31,750 nucleotides of DNA from positions 1-31,750 of the forward strand of contig CAZLYK010000054.1 in assembly GCA_964563495.1 (NCBI GenBank), given 5' to 3'. How positions within the stretch are numbered: the stretch's first letter is position 1; each line of letters begins with the position of its first letter. Made by a program: the position numbers and the translations under genes. The DNA is from CAZLYK01 sp964563495 (GTDB taxonomy: Bacteria > Acidobacteriota > Blastocatellia > RBC074). Below, in pieces: positions 10,638 to 25,597 of this stretch. Below the pieces are notes generated by a model, which saw nothing but the letters and a program-made list of their open reading frames with translations, was not told the DNA's origin and did not search any database.

Positions 10638-10682
10638 TAAATAGACAGGATCGACAAGATTTCTGCAGGATTGGACAAGAAG
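10638..10682 (+). repeat. AGACAGGATT-family repeat
   Basis: AAATAGACAGGATCGACAAG followed by ATTTCTGCAGGATTGGACAAG fills almost the whole gap between the aldolase stop and the bshC ATG. It is a single, unpaired copy in the plus orientation. Confidence 0.8.
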
Positions 10683-10684
10683 GC

Positions 10685-12319
10685 ATGACAGACAATCAGA
10701 CCATCAGTTTCAGCGAGATTCCACGGACATCGAAGCTTTACCAGGACTATCTATATAATTTCGATCGCGTGGCGCGATTCTATCAAGCTGAAGGGCTTGA
10801 CCTGGATTCGCTCGTCGCGCGCACCGCGAGGGTGACGGCACAGACGTTTTCCCGTGATGCCGTAGCCGATGTTCTGCTCGACGAAAACCGCCAGGCCGGG
10901 GCGGGTGAAGCCACTTTTGCCAATATCGAACGACTGCGCCAGTCCGACTCCGTGGTCGTCATCACCGGCCAGCAGGCCGCGCTCTTCACCGGCCCGATCT
11001 ATACAATTTTCAAGACTCTGACAGCGATCAAGCTCGCCGCCCAGCTGCGCGAGCGGGGCGTCAACGCCATACCGATGTTCTGGCTCGCCGCCGAAGACCA
11101 CGACTTCGAAGAGGTCAATCACACACGGCTGGTCAACCGTGAGGGCCAGCTCACCACCATCACCTACACCGCGGCTTCTCCAAAAGAGGGTAAACCCGTA
11201 GGCCACGTCGTGCTCTGCGATCAGATCGCCGAGAACATCGATCAGATGGTGGCGGCTCTGCCCGAGTCCGAGTTCACGCCGAGACTGGCGGCCGACCTGC
11301 GCGATTGCTATCGCCCCGGCCAGAGCTTCGCCGATGCCTTCGGCAGGATGATGACCAGGCTCTTCGGGAAATACGGGGTGGTGCTGATCAACCCCCTCAA
11401 CGACCGTCTGAAACAGATCGCCGGAGAGATATACAGCCAGGCCATGTCTCACGTCTCCGAGTTCGCGTCTCGACTCGTCGATCAAAGCACGGCGCTGGTC
11501 GCGGCCGGTTATCACGCGCAGGTGCATACCAGCCCCGAGGCCGTGCCCCTCTTTATCCTGGACGAGGGACGTCGGACAGCCATGGTCAGGCGGGATGATG
11601 GGCGAATCTACCTCAAGAGCGGCGAGAAGAGTTTTACGACCGATGAGCTGCTCGACACCGTGCGTCGCTGTCCGGCGTGTTTCAGTCCCAACGTCACCTT
11701 TCGGCCGATCGTCCAGGATTTCCTTCTCCCGACCGCGGCTTATATCGGCGGCCCGGCCGAGATCGCATACTTCGCACAGTTTTGGCCGAACTATCAGCTG
11801 CTCGGCCGCGTCGAGCCGGTCGTGCTCCCACGCGCCAGCATGACACTGATCGAAAAGCGCCAGGCCAAGACCCTCAACAAATTCCAGCTCGGCTTCGCCG
11901 ACCTGTTCGATGGGCCGGAAGCCGTCCTCAAGAAAGTCGTCGAGCGTAGCCTGGATAACGACACGACGCGGCTGTTTGATCAAACCGAGCAGACCTTCAA
12001 TGACCAGCTCGAAAAGCTGCGCGCGTCACTCCTGGCCGTCGATCCGACGCTGGCTGATGCGCTGAAAGGCGGGCGGGAAAAGATCTTCTACCAGCTCCAG
12101 AACCTGCGAACCCGTTTTGTCCACAACCGCGGCAACCGCGATGAGAACACCCAGCAGCAGCTCGATCGCCTCTTCGCCATCCTCTATCCCAACAAGAACC
12201 TGCAGGAACGCGAGATCAACGCCGGCTACTTCCTCGCCCGCTACGGCTATGACCTGATCGACCGGATTTACAACGAGATCGAGATCGATCTCTTCGATCA
12301 CAAGCTGATCTATCTCTAA
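10685..12319 (+). CDS. bshC: Bacillithiol biosynthesis cysteine-adding enzyme BshC
   Basis: A 544-residue protein with the BshC signature: VVITGQQAALFTGPIYTIFK (about 91-110) then PMFWLAAEDHDFEEVNH (130-146), forming the nucleotide-binding-like core. A long helical C-terminal region (about 400-500) fits the family coiled coil. Family length is about 530-545. BshC joins cysteine to glucosaminyl-malate in the last step of bacillithiol synthesis in the cytosol. bshA and bshB are not in the window, but ypdA, for a bacillithiol disulfide reductase-type protein, is at the right end. The ribosome site is weak (AAGAAGG immediately before C-ATG), and the leader is repeat-derived. Confidence 0.92.
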   Translation: MTDNQTISFSEIPRTSKLYQDYLYNFDRVARFYQAEGLDLDSLVARTARVTAQTFSRDAVADVLLDENRQAGAGEATFANIERLRQSDSVVVITGQQAALFTGPIYTIFKTLTAIKLAAQLRERGVNAIPMFWLAAEDHDFEEVNHTRLVNREGQLTTITYTAASPKEGKPVGHVVLCDQIAENIDQMVAALPESEFTPRLAADLRDCYRPGQSFADAFGRMMTRLFGKYGVVLINPLNDRLKQIAGEIYSQAMSHVSEFASRLVDQSTALVAAGYHAQVHTSPEAVPLFILDEGRRTAMVRRDDGRIYLKSGEKSFTTDELLDTVRRCPACFSPNVTFRPIVQDFLLPTAAYIGGPAEIAYFAQFWPNYQLLGRVEPVVLPRASMTLIEKRQAKTLNKFQLGFADLFDGPEAVLKKVVERSLDNDTTRLFDQTEQTFNDQLEKLRASLLAVDPTLADALKGGREKIFYQLQNLRTRFVHNRGNRDENTQQQLDRLFAILYPNKNLQEREINAGYFLARYGYDLIDRIYNEIEIDLFDHKLIYL

Positions 12320-12554
12320 AAATCGACAGGATTAACCTCATGTCGGGACAGTTTATCTTTTTAAGGTCTAAAAATCGCCAAGACGCCAAGATCGCCAAGA
12401 CCGCCAAGTCAACCAAGCAAAAAACCATCAATTTATTCGGGGCCAACGCTCTGACCCCAGACATCCTTGGCGTCTTTGCTTCTTGGCGTCTTGGCGATTT
12501 TTAAACCTTAAAAAGATAAACTGTCCCGATGTCAGGTTAACTCTGTCTATTTTT
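12318..12554. repeat. Long inverted-repeat element with CGCCAAGA tandem units, between convergent genes
   Basis: Arms at 12334-12390 and 12482-12538 are 57 bases each and nearly perfect reverse complements. The outer flanks (12318-12333 and 12539-12554) extend the pairing through an AGACAGGATT-type core at each end. The left interior carries tandem 8-9 base units (CGCCAAGA, variants); the right interior holds CTTGGCGTC units. The middle (about 12421-12465) is unique. The element overlaps the bshC stop and supplies the lysR TAG stop. It could act as a two-way terminator or be a small nonautonomous fold-back element. No coding capacity seen. Confidence 0.8.
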
Positions 12555-13425
12555 CTCGAACCAGATCCAAAAACGAGCGGGCGGCGTGCGAGAGGGATGA
12601 TTCACGGCGATAGACCAGTCTGAGAATCTTCTCGATTTTCATGCCCCTGACCGGGATTTCGATCAATTTGCCGGATTCGATCTCATCCTGAACGGCCAGG
12701 CGCGGCAGGATCGCAATCCCGACATTCATTTTGACGAACTCTTTGATTGTTTCGAGGGTCGCCAGTTCGATGCAGATGTTGAGTGGGGTGCGATGCTGGG
12801 CGAAAAGTTCGAAGGTCCTGGTGCGCGAAGGGGTTTTGACGTTATGGGCGACGAATTGCTCTTCACCCAGATCCTTGACCGTGACCTGTTTGGATCTGGA
12901 CAGACGGTGGCGGGGCGGAACCACCAGGACCAGCTCATCGCGATGGACCTCGATCGATTGGAGCAATGGGTGCATCGGATCATATGTCAGAAACCCGAAA
13001 TCCAGATTACGCTCGATCACCTCCGCGGGGATCCGCTCCGAGACGTTTCGGAAGACCTCGATCTTGATTTGCGGATAGCGCTTCCGGTATTCGAAGAGCA
13101 GGCCGGGCAGCAGATAGTGAGAGGTAGTTTCGTTCGCGCCGATGGTTAAACGCCCCCGGAACATCCCGCGTAATTCGCCGATCGATTCCTTGGCTTCATC
13201 ACGCATGTTGATCATCCGCTGAGCATAAGATTTGAGGATCTCTCCCGCTTCGGTCAGCTTGCCTGCTTTGCTGCTCCGATCGAAGAGCGTTTCACCCAAC
13301 TCCTCTTCCAGCCTCTTGATCGCAATGCTCAGCGCGGGCTGTGTCCGCAACATCTTTTCCGCAGCTCGCGAAAAACTCTTCTCTTCGGCAATGCACAGAA
13401 ATATTTCCAACTGTGACAGGTCCAA
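12547..13425 (-). CDS. LysR-family transcriptional regulator
   Basis: A 292-residue LysR-type regulator. The N-terminal winged helix-turn-helix is MDLSQLEIFLCIAEEKSFSR onward with AAEKMLRTQPALSIAIKRLEEELGETLF (about 20-50). The C-terminal periplasmic-binding-like effector domain spans about 90-290 (GRLTIGANETTSHYLLPGLL; FGFLTYDP; MNVGIAILPR). LysR proteins sense a small metabolite and commonly control a divergent or nearby gene. The neighbouring leuA-cimA block is divergent, with one small hypothetical gene between, so branched-chain metabolism is a possible but unproven target. Its TAG stop is part of the inverted-repeat element. It starts 2 bases after the hypothetical gene ends. Confidence 0.88.
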   Translation of the reverse strand: MDLSQLEIFLCIAEEKSFSRAAEKMLRTQPALSIAIKRLEEELGETLFDRSSKAGKLTEAGEILKSYAQRMINMRDEAKESIGELRGMFRGRLTIGANETTSHYLLPGLLFEYRKRYPQIKIEVFRNVSERIPAEVIERNLDFGFLTYDPMHPLLQSIEVHRDELVLVVPPRHRLSRSKQVTVKDLGEEQFVAHNVKTPSRTRTFELFAQHRTPLNICIELATLETIKEFVKMNVGIAILPRLAVQDEIESGKLIEIPVRGMKIEKILRLVYRRESSLSHAARSFLDLVREK

Positions 13426-13427
13426 AT

Positions 13428-13922
13428 CTACTTCTCCTGTCTCTGGCTGCCCAGCCGGCGCCAGTCCGGGGCTTGAATCAGCTTTTCCAGCTCGCGGCCG
13501 CTCGCCTCGTCGAGCACATCGCAGGCGATCAGGCGATCGGATTCGTAGGCTTCACACGGGCTTCGTTCGATCAGGAGAGCCATCCGCCCGGAGCTGCAGC
13601 GCATGGCGTAAGCGACGATCGCATCGCGCTTCGGATCGAACTCCTGAAACTTCTCCGCCTCTGCCCACCAGTGCTCTTCGCAGGCATCCAGAAATTCTCG
13701 CACCCGTCCCCGGCGGTTCTCGCCCAATATCGTCACGGCGAAATGCGCGTAGGCGTGCCCGTTGAATTGATCGTGACAGACCGGACACCGCTGGAGCATC
13801 CGAGCCAGCTCGGTCGCCGTCACGTCTTCAGTCTGCGTCCCGGCAGCCGAGAGCCTGCCGCTGACGCTGTTCCACCACCTTTTGATCTTCTTCAAGCGCC
13901 TCCTTTGCGGGCAACGAGGCAA
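13428..13922 (-). CDS. Hypothetical protein with CPVCH motif
   Basis: Up to 164 residues from a TTG at 13922. A second in-frame TTG at 13895 is also possible and lies just after AGGAGG, although the 3-base spacing is tight. No ATG fits. The body contains RCPVCHDQFNGHAYAHFAVT, a CxxC-His cluster that might bind metal, then CEEHWWAEAEKFQEFDP and further Cys residues. No family recognised. It lies directly upstream of lysR (2-base gap) in the same orientation and divergent from leuA, so it is probably cotranscribed with the regulator. Moderate confidence that it is real: coding-like composition, Cys pattern and close spacing to lysR. Confidence 0.5.
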   Translation of the reverse strand: MPRCPQRRRLKKIKRWWNSVSGRLSAAGTQTEDVTATELARMLQRCPVCHDQFNGHAYAHFAVTILGENRRGRVREFLDACEEHWWAEAEKFQEFDPKRDAIVAYAMRCSSGRMALLIERSPCEAYESDRLIACDVLDEASGRELEKLIQAPDWRRLGSQRQEK

Positions 13923-14082
13923 TAAATATATTTTATAGAATAGTAAAAATTATAAACTATGCAAGCACTATGACGAATGTTATGATGCGCGAACATTGGG
14001 GGATAGTCCAACCGTTTTGATGACACTGAGATAAATCAAGCACGACATTCTTAAGGCGTTTCTGAGGAAGGAGAGCTGACGG
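13923..14082. promoter_or_regulatory. AT-rich divergent promoter region between the lysR unit and leuA
   Basis: This 160-base gap is much more AT-rich than its surroundings, especially 13921-13960. Both strands offer loose -10-like hexamers (for example TATGAT near 13980 on plus), but none has a convincing -35 partner. A LysR-type T-N11-A site could lie here but cannot be assigned by eye. GAAGGAGAG (14067-14075) is the leuA ribosome binding site. No leader peptide rich in Leu codons was seen. Confidence 0.4.
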
Positions 14083-15631
<1,549 letters not shown>

Positions 15632-15633
<2 letters not shown>

Positions 15634-15736
15634 ATAGACAGGATTCACAGGATTTCTGCGGGATTAAACAGGATTAAAGACAATCCAGAGAGAATCCTGT
15701 TTAATCCCGCAGAAATCCTGTGAATCCTGTCTATTT
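15632..15736. repeat. Perfect 44-base inverted repeat (paired AGACAGGATT elements) between leuA and leuC
   Basis: The left arm 15632-15675 and right arm 15693-15736 are exact reverse complements over 44 bases with a 17-base loop (AAAGACAATCCAGAGAG). Each arm holds four CAGGATT-type units at roughly 10-base spacing. The element overlaps the leuA stop by two bases. Transcribed, it would form a very stable hairpin inside the leucine operon and could act as a terminator, RNA stabiliser or processing site. No U-tract typical of an intrinsic terminator follows beyond CTATTTTCTTCC. Confidence 0.92.
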
Positions 15737-15758
15737 TCTTCCTTAACTGGAGCAATGA

Positions 15759-17026
<1,268 letters not shown>

Positions 17027-17048
17027 AGGAGATTGAGAGGAAAACCTG

Positions 17049-17564
17049 ATGCCGGAACTACCAACCAACCTGAAAGGCTTTGCCCACGTATACGAGCGCG
17101 CCCACATCAACACCGACGAGATCATCCCAGCTCGCTATCTCAATGTTCACGAAGAGGCCGAGCTGGCCAAATACGCGATGGAGGACATCGACAACGACTT
17201 CGTCAAGCGCGTCAAACCGGGCGATTTTATCGTCGCCGGAGACAATTTCGGGTGTGGATCTTCTCGCGAGCATGCGGTCTGGGCGCTGCGCGGGGCCGGG
17301 ATCAAAGCGGTCGTCGCCCGCAGCTACGCCCGGATCTTCTTCCGCAACGCGATCAACAATGGCTTTCTGGCGATTGAATGCCCGGAAGCCCTGGACGCCG
17401 TGGAGACCGGCGACGAGGTCGAGATCGATCTGACCGCGGGTCGCTTTCGCAACCTGACGCGCGGAACCGAAGCGGGTTTCGTCCCCTTGAGCGACTTCGC
17501 GCGTGAGCTGATTGAGGACGGCGGACTGCTGCCTCATATTCAAAAGAAAACTCAGAGCGCGTGA
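17049..17564 (+). CDS. leuD: 3-isopropylmalate dehydratase small subunit
   Basis: A 171-residue swivel-domain subunit that pairs with LeuC. Diagnostic motifs are INTDEIIPARYLN near the start and GDNFGCGSSREHAVWAL (about 61-77), the substrate-binding loop. Length is usual for the stand-alone small subunit of the LeuC2/HacB type. AGAGGAAAA before the ATG gives a good ribosome site. It lies 22 bases after leuC and 6 bases before leuB, clearly one transcript. In this cluster it can serve both the leucine route and the citramalate route to isoleucine. Confidence 0.94.
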   Translation: MPELPTNLKGFAHVYERAHINTDEIIPARYLNVHEEAELAKYAMEDIDNDFVKRVKPGDFIVAGDNFGCGSSREHAVWALRGAGIKAVVARSYARIFFRNAINNGFLAIECPEALDAVETGDEVEIDLTAGRFRNLTRGTEAGFVPLSDFARELIEDGGLLPHIQKKTQSA

Positions 17565-17570
17565 TAATAA

Positions 17571-18620
<1,050 letters not shown>

Positions 18621-18623
<3 letters not shown>

Positions 18624-18691
18624 TAAGAGAGACAGGATCTCTATCTGGTCAAACCCTGCAGGAATCCTGTTGATCCTGTCTATTTATTAAT
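18621..18691. repeat. Imperfect inverted pair of AGACAGGATT repeats between leuB and ilvB
   Basis: Left arm AATAAGAGAGACAGGATC (about 18622-18639) pairs with GATCCTGTCTATTTATT (18672-18688), and GCAGGAATCCTGT lies between. It is a shorter, more decayed version of the leuA-leuC palindrome. It could form a hairpin in the transcript. Confidence 0.75.
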
Positions 18692-18711
18692 AAAGATCGA
18701 GGTAAAGATTT

Positions 18712-20415
<1,704 letters not shown>

Positions 20416-20448
20416 GATCCGCCCTTTATCATTTAATCCCGGGGAGTT

Positions 20449-20994
<546 letters not shown>

Positions 20995-21031
20995 TTACAG
21001 CGGGTTTCAGTCGAATGAGCAGATCAAAGAA

Positions 21032-21050
21032 GAAAATAGACAGGATTACA
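21032..21050 (+). repeat. AGACAGGATT-family repeat, short copy
   Basis: GAAAATAGACAGGATTACAG matches the first half of the repeat core. It is unpaired and lies about 40 bases after the ilvN stop. Confidence 0.65.
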
Positions 21051-21117
21051 GCAGTTTGCAATTTAATGCGACCTGATATGAGAAGGCCGATCATCACCAA
21101 AACTTCCGGATAACTCA

Positions 21118-21343
21118 GCCCGCGAAGCGGGCGCCAGCGTAAAGCCTTGGGTGAAGCGAGGCGAAGCCGAGCGAAACCCAAGGTCCGGCGGAGGGAAATA
21201 ACGAGCCGGCGAAGCAGGCGACAGAGATTGCGCCAGGTGGTCTGTCGCTCGCTTCGCGAGCTGGTCGATCAAATGGATTGAGCCCCAGGGTTCCGCGCTG
21301 CGCGCTCCACCCTGGGCTTTATCCTGACGCCGGCTTCGCCGGC
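21118..21343. repeat. Cluster of hairpins with GAA/TTC triloops
   Basis: Successive stem-loops are visible: GCCCGC-GAA-GCGGGC (21118-21132); CCTTGGGT paired with ACCCAAGG (21145-21183) enclosing GGC-GAA-GCC; GCCGGC-GAA-GCAGGC near 21204; GCTCGC-TTC-GCGAGC (21247-21261); AGCCCCAGGGT paired with ACCCTGGGCT (21281-21318); and GCCGGC-TTC-GCCGGC (21329-21343). Loops read GAA on the left half and TTC on the right half, so the cluster is itself roughly mirror-symmetric. Similar GAA-loop palindromes are common intergenic repeats in environmental phyla. Function unknown. Confidence 0.7.
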
Positions 21344-21435
21344 TCAGAGCCCAACTTCATTTGACGCTCAAGGACGCATGAAACTGAAAACCGCGCTGAT
21401 CGCATTGGTCATCAATCAATGCTTACCCCGCGGCA

Positions 21436-21491
21436 GCAAGTTTCACGTTTGTGCGACCGCGAGGACGCGGTCGCACAAACGTGAAACTTGC
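21436..21491. repeat. Perfect 26-base palindrome with 4-base loop upstream of ilvC
   Basis: GCAAGTTTCACGTTTGTGCG plus ACCGCG (21436-21461) is followed by loop AGGA and its exact reverse complement (21466-21491). It lies 52 bases before the ilvC ATG. No T-run follows, so it is not a textbook terminator. It could be a REP-like element, a protein site or an RNA hairpin. Confidence 0.85.
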
Positions 21492-21543
21492 TATAACAGG
21501 ATTTGACCGGATAAATAGACCTATTCTTTGAGGAAACCTTACC

Positions 21544-22558
<1,015 letters not shown>

Positions 22559-22560
<2 letters not shown>

Positions 22561-22600
22561 ATAGGCAGGACCGACAGGATTTGTGCGGGATTTGACAAGA
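22559..22600 (+). repeat. AGACAGGATT-family repeat between ilvC and cimA
   Basis: GAATAGGCAGGACCGACAGG then ATTTGTGCGGGATTTGACAAG fills the whole gap from the ilvC stop to the cimA ATG. No Shine-Dalgarno sequence other than the repeat's own AGGA/GGGA is available to cimA. Confidence 0.8.
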
Positions 22601-22602
22601 CC

Positions 22603-24168
22603 ATGAAAAGCGATTGGGTAGAGATCTACGATACGACGCTGCGCGACGGTGCCCAGGGCGAGGGACTGGCTTACAGCGTCGAGGACAAATTGAAGATTGC
22701 GCGCGCTCTGGATGAGATCGGCGTCTCTTATATAGAGGGCGGCTGGCCAGGCGCGAACCCCAAAGACGTAGAGTTTTTCGAGCGCGCCAAATCTCTGCCA
22801 TTGAATCATGGGCTGCTCGCCGCTTTTGGCAGCACCAGACGCGCCAACGGTCTGGCCGCTGATGATGCGGTGGTTCAGGGGCTGCTCGGGGCTGAGACGC
22901 CGATCGTGACGATCTTCGGCAAATCGTGGGACTTTCACGTGGACATCGCCTTGAAGACGACCCTCGAAGAGAATTTGAGGATGATCGCCGACACGATCAG
23001 CCACCTGCGCGCTTGTGGACGGCGGGCCTTTTACGATGCCGAGCATTTCTTCGACGGTTTTCACGCCAATTCCGAGTATGCGCTCGACACGTTGAAAGCC
23101 GCCGCCCAAGCCGGAGCCGAGACGATCATCCTCTGCGACACAAATGGCGGCAGACTCCCGGAACAGGTCGGCGAGATCGTCGCGATCGTCCGTGCGGCGG
23201 TACCCGGCGTCAGGCTCGGCATTCACTGCCATAATGACAGTGAGCTGGCCGTCGCCAATTCGCTCGCCGCCGTCGAATCCGGTGCAACCCACGTTCAGGG
23301 AGTCTTCAACGGTTATGGCGAACGGTGCGGCAATGCCAACCTCTGCTCGATCATACCGAACCTGGAGCTCAAGCTGGGCCGGCGCTGCCTGCCGGACGGG
23401 AAACTGAAACTGCTCACCCACACCAGCCGGTATATTAATGAAGTCGCAAATCTGGTCCCGAACGAACGCGCGGCCTTCGTCGGCCGCAGCGCCTTCGCCC
23501 ACAAAGGCGGGATCCACGTCTCAGCCGTGTCGCGCGCCAGGGAGACCTACGAACATATCAACCCGGCCGATGTCGGCAACGAGACGCGCGTTCTGATCAG
23601 CGATCAGTCGGGGATCAGCAACATCCGCTTCAAAGCCGACGAGCTCGGCGACGAGTTCTCCAAAAACCCCGAAGCCGCGCGCCGCCTGCTCGGACAGTTG
23701 AAGGTGCTCGAACACGAAGGTTATTCATTCGAGGACGCCGAGGCGTCGTTTCAACTGCTCGCCTGGGGAGCGCTCGGCCGGCGGACTAGATTTTTTGATC
23801 CGGTTGAGTACCGCGTCTGGATCAGCTCATCGGGAGACCCCGAAGCGGTCGTCCGCGTCAGGATCGGCGACGAAGAGATACACACCGCCAGCCTGGGCGT
23901 CGGCCCGGCTCACGCCCTGGATCTGGCGTTGCGCAAAGCGCTCCTGCAACACTATCCGCAAATCTCGCGCCTCCACCTGATCGATTACAAAGTCCGCATC
24001 CTCGATGGTGAAAAGGCCTCGGCAGCCAAGACTCGCGTTCACGTCGAAACGAGCGACGGCGAAAAATCGTGGAACACGGTCGGCGTCGGCGAAAACATCA
24101 TCGCCGCATCATGGCAGGCGATCATCGAGAGCATCGAGTATGGTTTGCAGATCAGTAAGACAAAATAG
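22603..24168 (+). CDS. cimA: Citramalate synthase
   Basis: A 521-residue LeuA-like enzyme of the CimA group, which condenses acetyl-CoA with pyruvate to (R)-citramalate, opening a threonine-independent route to 2-oxobutyrate and isoleucine. The barrel starts IYDTTLRDGAQGEG, where LeuA has DGEQSPG. CimA-type motifs are SYIEGGWPGANPKD and FGSTRRA. HCHNDSELAVANSLAAVESGATHVQGVFNGYGERCGNANL carries the metal His pair. HKGGIHVSAVSR and a C-terminal regulatory domain (about 395-515) complete it. The IEGGWPGANPKD loop separates it from LeuA. Its TAG stop lies within an AGACAGG repeat, just before the scaffold gap, so the real downstream neighbour is uncertain. Confidence 0.92.
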   Translation: MKSDWVEIYDTTLRDGAQGEGLAYSVEDKLKIARALDEIGVSYIEGGWPGANPKDVEFFERAKSLPLNHGLLAAFGSTRRANGLAADDAVVQGLLGAETPIVTIFGKSWDFHVDIALKTTLEENLRMIADTISHLRACGRRAFYDAEHFFDGFHANSEYALDTLKAAAQAGAETIILCDTNGGRLPEQVGEIVAIVRAAVPGVRLGIHCHNDSELAVANSLAAVESGATHVQGVFNGYGERCGNANLCSIIPNLELKLGRRCLPDGKLKLLTHTSRYINEVANLVPNERAAFVGRSAFAHKGGIHVSAVSRARETYEHINPADVGNETRVLISDQSGISNIRFKADELGDEFSKNPEAARRLLGQLKVLEHEGYSFEDAEASFQLLAWGALGRRTRFFDPVEYRVWISSSGDPEAVVRVRIGDEEIHTASLGVGPAHALDLALRKALLQHYPQISRLHLIDYKVRILDGEKASAAKTRVHVETSDGEKSWNTVGVGENIIAASWQAIIESIEYGLQISKTK

Positions 24169-24357
24169 ACAGGGCCGGCGTAACGCCTCGGTTTTGGTGG
24201 CANNNNNNNNNNNNNNNNNNNNNNNNNNNNNNNNNNNNNNNNNNNNNNNNNNNNNNNNNNNNNNNNNNNNNNNNNNNNNNNNNNNNNNNNNNNNNNNNNN
24301 NNCAGATCAGTAAGACAAAATAGACAGGGCCGGCGTAACGCCTCGGTTTTGGTGGCA
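24148..24357. other. Scaffold gap of 100 N flanked by a 55-base duplicated contig end
   Basis: N runs from 24203 to 24302, exactly 100. The 55 bases before it (24148-24202) are identical to the 55 after it (24303-24357), including the last codons of cimA. This is what two contigs sharing a 55-mer at a repeat look like when joined by a scaffolder. The true gap length is unknown and may be zero or filled by more tandem repeat. Confidence 0.9.
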
Positions 24358-24540
24358 AGGCGACGGGGGGACAAGGCGACGGGGCGACGGGGCGACTGGG
24401 CGACAAGGCGACTGGGCGACTGGGCGACTGGGCGACAAGGCGACGGGGCGACTGGGCGACAAGGCGACGGGGCGATTCATGATTCAATCGCCCAGTCGCC
24501 CCGTCGCCCCGTCGCCCGGTCCCCCGTCGCCTTGCCACCA
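24351..24540. repeat. 8-base tandem satellite (xxGGCGAC) with inverted arm
   Basis: Fifteen successive 8-base units run from 24357 to 24476, all of the type AAGGCGAC, TGGGCGAC or GGGGCGAC (one GGGGGGAC, last one ending GAT). A 10-base centre TCATGATTCA (24477-24486) follows, then about six units in reverse orientation (24487-24533) ending GCCACCA. The outer ends, GGTGGCAAGGCGAC and GTCGCCTTGCCACC, are complementary. The element is therefore a fold-back repeat whose left arm is longer. It sits at an assembly break and its copy number may be wrong. Confidence 0.85.
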
Positions 24541-24567
24541 GAAACTGAGGAATGACATGTCGGCAAG

Positions 24568-24596
24568 TTGAATTATAGCCACGACTGGCCTATCAT
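24568..24596 (+). promoter_or_regulatory. Candidate promoter for the cysteine/sulfur-carrier cluster
   Basis: TTGAAT (24568-24573), a 17-base spacer, then TATCAT (24591-24596), 4 of 6 and 5 of 6 to consensus. It points towards the cysteine synthase gene, which starts 54 bases after the -10. It lies just past the satellite repeat. Confidence 0.45.
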
Positions 24597-24649
24597 GATC
24601 GGTGTTAATAATCATGTTCCGATGAAATACACGGCGAGCACAATCTGTT

Positions 24650-25593
<944 letters not shown>

Positions 25594-25597
<4 letters not shown>

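Larger units (their letters stand above)
20995..21543. other. 549-base structured intergenic region between ilvN and ilvC
   Basis: No credible gene lies here; the short open frames have no family features and lie across palindromes. From left to right it holds an AGACAGGATT repeat copy (21032-21050), a dense hairpin cluster (21118-21343), a mostly unstructured piece (21350-21430), a perfect 26-base palindrome (21436-21491), a degenerate repeat copy (21497-21517) and the ilvC ribosome site GAGGAAA (21529-21535). Confidence 0.7.

Noticed and set aside
10751..11983. 410-residue minus-strand frame opposite bshC
   Set aside because: Shadow frame; bshC on the plus strand has clear family motifs over its full length.
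13923..14082. Leucine attenuator or T-box before leuA
   Set aside because: No Leu-rich leader frame and no T-box core or terminator/antiterminator pair could be seen.
24148..24357. 55-bp direct repeat as a mobile-element target duplication
   Set aside because: Exactly 55 bases around exactly 100 N fits an assembler k-mer overlap better than any insertion event.
24357..24533. CRISPR-like array
   Set aside because: The 8-base units are contiguous with no unique spacers and no cas genes are present; it is a simple satellite.
24152..24538. Minus-strand frame through the N run and GGCGAC satellite
   Set aside because: It translates repeat sequence and unknown bases; an Arg/Pro/Ser-rich product arises from the 8-base units.
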